Below are positions 63,246-64,000 of a stretch of 64,000 bases of DNA, piece after piece. The notes beneath the pieces are model-generated. The model was given only the letters and a program-made list of their open reading frames with translations, was not told where the DNA came from and did no database searches. Both the position numbers and the translations under genes were made by a program. Positions within the stretch are counted from its first letter, which is position 1; every line of letters begins with the position of its first letter. Origin of the DNA: Campylobacteraceae bacterium (GTDB lineage: Bacteria > Campylobacterota > Campylobacteria > Campylobacterales > Campylobacteraceae); contig JAISAU010000020.1 in the NCBI GenBank assembly GCA_031266555.1, forward strand, positions 1 through 64,000, read 5' to 3'.

Positions 63246-64000
63246 AAATTATCTCTTATCCCGACGTAAAAACTTCTGCCAAGAGTGCCGTATCCGTCCA
63301 CTTCCTGATAGTATTTATCAAATAGGTTATGTATCTTAAAATATAAGCTTATACGTTTATTGACATTATAATTCGCGTTATAATCGGCTAAAAAATATTT
63401 TCCCGTTTGCGCTCCGTTTGTATCGTGCCTTGAACCTACATAAGAGCTTTTTAAATTCATATACAAAGAGTCGTTAATTAGCCACGCTAAAGAGCCTGTG
63501 ATTTTATTTAGCGGTCGCATTGCCAAGCGATTGCCCACCGCGTCTTTAGCGTCAAGATATGTATAAGATAATTCGCACAAAAACCGTTCAAAAAATCTTT
63601 GATTTACGCTTGCCTCAATGCCTTTAAAACGACTTTTTCCATCTATATTGTAATAAAAATCCGTAGGCCATACGCCGCCATAGTTAATAGCGTTTTTTAT
63701 TTGCTGGTCAAAATATGTCAATAAAAAATTTTGAGTTCCAATCGACAGTTCGTATCCGCTTGATTTTTCAGCTTCAAGAGTTTCCGTCGCGCCGTAATTT
63801 TGCTGATAGAGATTTGGAGCTAAAAAGCCTGTTTTATACGAAGTTGATATAAATAAATCTTCATAAAAATTATATTTAGCGCCTACTTTAAATGTCAATT
63901 TGTCCTCAAAAACATCTCTTTTGTCAAATCTTAAAGATTGCGAAGCTACAAAATCGCCAAATTTATTTGAATTCGCGGCAAATATATACTTATCGTCTTG
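63242..64000 (-). CDS. TonB-dependent receptor, BtuB-like, 3' portion (5' end outside window)
   Basis: About 250 residues of an outer-membrane barrel are visible, and the frame stays open to the right edge, so the TTG-type start near 63898 is internal. Barrel features are SYKTGFLAPNLYQQNYG, SSGYELSIGTQNF, FKGIEASVNQRFF, ISLYFKIHNLFDKYYQ and the last strand ending in D-N-F. The LRFDKRDVFEDKLT segment near the edge resembles the cobalamin-receptor barrel. BtuB-like proteins import vitamin B12, but the plug domain is outside the window, so ligand and Fur control cannot be judged. Two TonB receptors thus occur in this window. Confidence 0.85.
   Translation of the reverse strand, partial: QDDKYIFAANSNKFGDFVASQSLRFDKRDVFEDKLTFKVGAKYNFYEDLFISTSYKTGFLAPNLYQQNYGATETLEAEKSSGYELSIGTQNFLLTYFDQQIKNAINYGGVWPTDFYYNIDGKSRFKGIEASVNQRFFERFLCELSYTYLDAKDAVGNRLAMRPLNKITGSLAWLINDSLYMNLKSSYVGSRHDTNGAQTGKYFLADYNANYNVNKRISLYFKIHNLFDKYYQEVDGYGTLGRSFYVGIRDNF

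Noticed and set aside
1-64000. tRNA and rRNA genes
   Set aside because: No cloverleaf-like segments with T-arm GGTTCGAATCC patterns or conserved rRNA stretches were seen in the gaps on either strand; a covariance-model scan was not possible.

Overview
The window is a chromosomal segment of a low-GC Gram-negative bacterium, almost certainly a member of the Campylobacterota (Epsilonproteobacteria). The reasons are gene order and protein style. The runs argG-rplI-hslV-hslU-era and murF-hydrolase-Phd-like-ddl-ruvA-fapA-like-murJ-cysS-pyrD-M16-dapA-fabL-like follow, from memory, the Campylobacter/Sulfurospirillum arrangement. MurF carries an N-terminal membrane extension, BioB is short, and the competence/pilus genes are of the Cts/MSHA type. 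No rRNA or tRNA gene was found. Two genes run off the window: truA at the left edge and a BtuB-like TonB receptor at the right edge.

Layout. 1-7.7 kb: truA (partial), an Lsa-type ABC-F protein, a dihydroorotase-like protein with degraded metal ligands, gpsA, gatB, a ThiE/TenI-like protein, a small membrane protein and atpB. 7.9-11.5 kb: a large autotransporter behind a Fur-box-like site. 12.2-16.8 kb: two paralogous membrane M48 metallopeptidases flanking lemA. 16.8-21.1 kb: accessory and non-coding DNA around a TonB siderophore-type receptor. It holds decayed CRISPR-like repeats with a 66-bp period, several hairpins, Fur-box-like sites and a dense cluster of the palindrome TACATGTA. 21.1-26.6 kb: trpC, a TPR protein, a YkgJ-type protein, a TrmN6-like methyltransferase, a flavin oxidoreductase, an acetate-uptake-family transporter and a lipoprotein.

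26.7-31.2 kb is argG-rplI-hslVU-era. 31.3-40.1 kb is a compact eight-gene operon with the order of mshI-J-K-L-M-N-E-G (type IV pilus/type II secretion-like, related to the Cts DNA-uptake apparatus) and no pilin gene, closed by a perfect 30-bp palindrome. 40.3-43.6 kb is pta-ackA, which with the acetate-uptake-family transporter suggests acetate handling. 43.6-58.4 kb carries a radical SAM gene and the cell-envelope/housekeeping block (murF to rseP). 58.4-64 kb has a YggS-type PLP protein, bioB, corA, a Bcr/CflA-type MFS transporter, a membrane protein and the partial receptor.

The strongest unexplained signal is TACATGTA. I count about 45 exact copies by eye, against roughly 2-3 expected by composition. 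They are common in non-coding DNA and gene ends but also occur inside essential genes. It behaves like a highly iterated palindrome analogous to HIP1 of cyanobacteria. The second is the decayed CRISPR-like repeat series at 16878-17166. All functional statements rest on reading translations and motifs by eye; no database search was run.
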